A DNA stretch of 64,000 nt from PGYR01 sp040264895 (lineage in GTDB: Bacteria > Bacteroidota > Ignavibacteria > Kapaibacteriales > UBA2268). The position numbers and the translations under genes were made by a program. Shown one piece after another: positions 63,200 through 64,000 of the stretch. Within the stretch, counting starts at the first letter, position 1; each line of letters starts with the position of its first letter. Where the stretch lies: the NCBI GenBank assembly GCA_040264895.1, contig JBDQHL010000002.1:14064-78063 (forward strand). Direction: 5' to 3'. The notes under the pieces were generated by a model. The model ran no database searches. It was not told where the DNA came from and saw only the letters and a program-made list of their open reading frames with translations.

Positions 63200-63865
63200 T
63201 TATTCTGAATTTCCTGAAGAAGTTACTACCTTAGCGTGTCTAATTATTTTTTCACCTAATAAATAACCAGGTTGCACAACTGCAATTATGTGTCCTTCGG
63301 GTATTTCTTCTGATGGTTGTTGCATTAGTGCCTCGTGATAATCTACGTCGAATTGATTGCCAACTAAATCATCCATTCTTTTAACTCCAGCATTTTCGAA
63401 CAACCTAAAAGCCTTGTTATATATAAGCTCTACGCCTTCTATAACCGATTGTTTGCTACTGGAATCATTCCTAGAAGCATCTAAAGCGTTGCTCAAATCA
63501 TCTGGTATATCTAAAAGATTAAGAATTAATTTTTCGTTTGCATATTTAACTAATTCATCTTTTTCTTTCTGAGTCCTGCGTCTAAGGTTTTCCATTTCGG
63601 CAGTCTTTCTAAGTAGCTGATCTTTCAGATTAGAAACTTGATTTTCTAGCTCATCTACTTTAAACTCTAACTCATCAGATTCTTCATCTGTTTCAACTTC
63701 TTGCTCAGCTTTAGTCTCTTCGTCAGCTGTTTCCATTTCTTGTTCTTCCATCATTTCATCTTCTTCTGTTTTAATATCAATTTCTCTTTCGTCATTTTTA
63801 ACATAAGTATTATATAAATCTTTTAGCTTATCGCTACTGCCTCTTAGTGGCTTTTTCTTTTCCAT
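63200..63865 (-). CDS. grpE: nucleotide exchange factor GrpE
   Basis: 221 residues. Acidic N-terminal region (about 20-75, EMMEEQEMETADEETKAEQE) longer than in E. coli, a coiled coil about 70-110 (LEFKVDELENQVSNLKDQLL), the GrpE beta domain (about 160-215) with HIIAVVQPGYLLGEKIIRHA and VVTSS at the end. Releases ADP from DnaK. Starts the grpE-dnaJ unit; no dnaK or hrcA lies within the window. AGAGGAA before the ATG is the ribosome site. Confidence 0.93.
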   Translation of the reverse strand: MEKKKPLRGSSDKLKDLYNTYVKNDEREIDIKTEEDEMMEEQEMETADEETKAEQEVETDEESDELEFKVDELENQVSNLKDQLLRKTAEMENLRRRTQKEKDELVKYANEKLILNLLDIPDDLSNALDASRNDSSSKQSVIEGVELIYNKAFRLFENAGVKRMDDLVGNQFDVDYHEALMQQPSEEIPEGHIIAVVQPGYLLGEKIIRHAKVVTSSGNSE

Positions 63866-64000
63866 ATTACAATTCCTCTTTCAGTAACAGTCAATATTTG
63901 TTCAAGACATAAAGACGTCTTAATAATATTATATTTTTTTGTTTTGGTATAATTCCAAAGTTAAGAATATTATACTAAATATATATATTTGATAGGAATA

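Noticed and set aside
63866..64000. Second CIRCE upstream of grpE
   Set aside because: Only a short palindrome AAGACGTCTT is present; it does not match TTAGCACTC-N9-GAGTGCTAA.

Overview
The window is an AT-rich bacterial chromosome segment from the Bacteroidota or a close FCB-group relative (possibly an Ignavibacteria/Kapabacteria-type lineage; that finer placement is a guess). Reasons: two proteins end in type IX secretion (T9SS) C-terminal sorting domains; HmuY-type, DUF4249 and CarboxypepD-reg/TonB outer-membrane proteins are present; TAnnTTTG promoter -7 elements precede several genes; start regions often lack a strong Shine-Dalgarno. There are no tRNA, rRNA, CRISPR or transposase genes.

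Layout. 1-1858: a 5'-truncated FAD oxidoreductase and a flavin-reductase-like protein. 1889-5384 (minus): NTF2-like protein, ACP phosphodiesterase with an in-frame stop, a twice-frameshifted HRDC gene, TPR protein, RhlE-type helicase. 5460-10606 (minus): a light/DNA-repair neighbourhood (methyltransferase, cryptochrome/photolyase, DUF2256, DUF2490, photolyase-like FAD-binding protein, TIGR03643, VIT1-type transporter). 10670-12564: three broken genes side by side. 12649-17128: T9SS-secreted propeller protein, PH-domain protein, Kv-type channel and dispersed palindromic repeats. 17129-21284: hslVU and groESL, the latter behind a perfect CIRCE operator. 21479-32325: housekeeping and metabolic genes (enoyl-CoA hydratase, exonuclease, MnmA, MarC, CoA-transferase, MenG/UbiE, EgtB-like, ECF sigma factor, NFACT/RqcH). 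32388-40073 (minus): methyltransferase, prokaryotic glutamate-receptor-like channel, HD protein, CNNM/CBS protein, lipoprotein, response regulator, 4-hydroxyphenylpyruvate dioxygenase. 40176-43083: a broken hybrid histidine kinase. 43206-49109: a haem-uptake operon (secreted HmuY-like, TonB receptor, HmuY lipoprotein, HemS). 49174-50729: two lipoproteins, one broken. 50802-55198 (minus): SulP transporter, FolC, isocitrate dehydrogenase. 55480-60215: MurA, then a TonB receptor with a DUF4249 lipoprotein. 60368-63865 (minus): GcvT, a ComEA-like protein, DnaJ and GrpE.

Two themes stand out. First, the DnaJ beside GrpE is otherwise full-length but has Gln-Gln-Tyr where the J-domain HPD motif belongs. 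Second, at least eight accessory genes carry in-frame TAA/TAG codons, single-base frameshifts or a deletion while protein similarity continues beyond the break; two further genes have ATA exactly where an ATG start is expected. Core genes are clean and end normally in TAA/TAG. This pattern fits ongoing gene decay (or uneven assembly quality) better than a changed genetic code, but stop-codon readthrough is not excluded.
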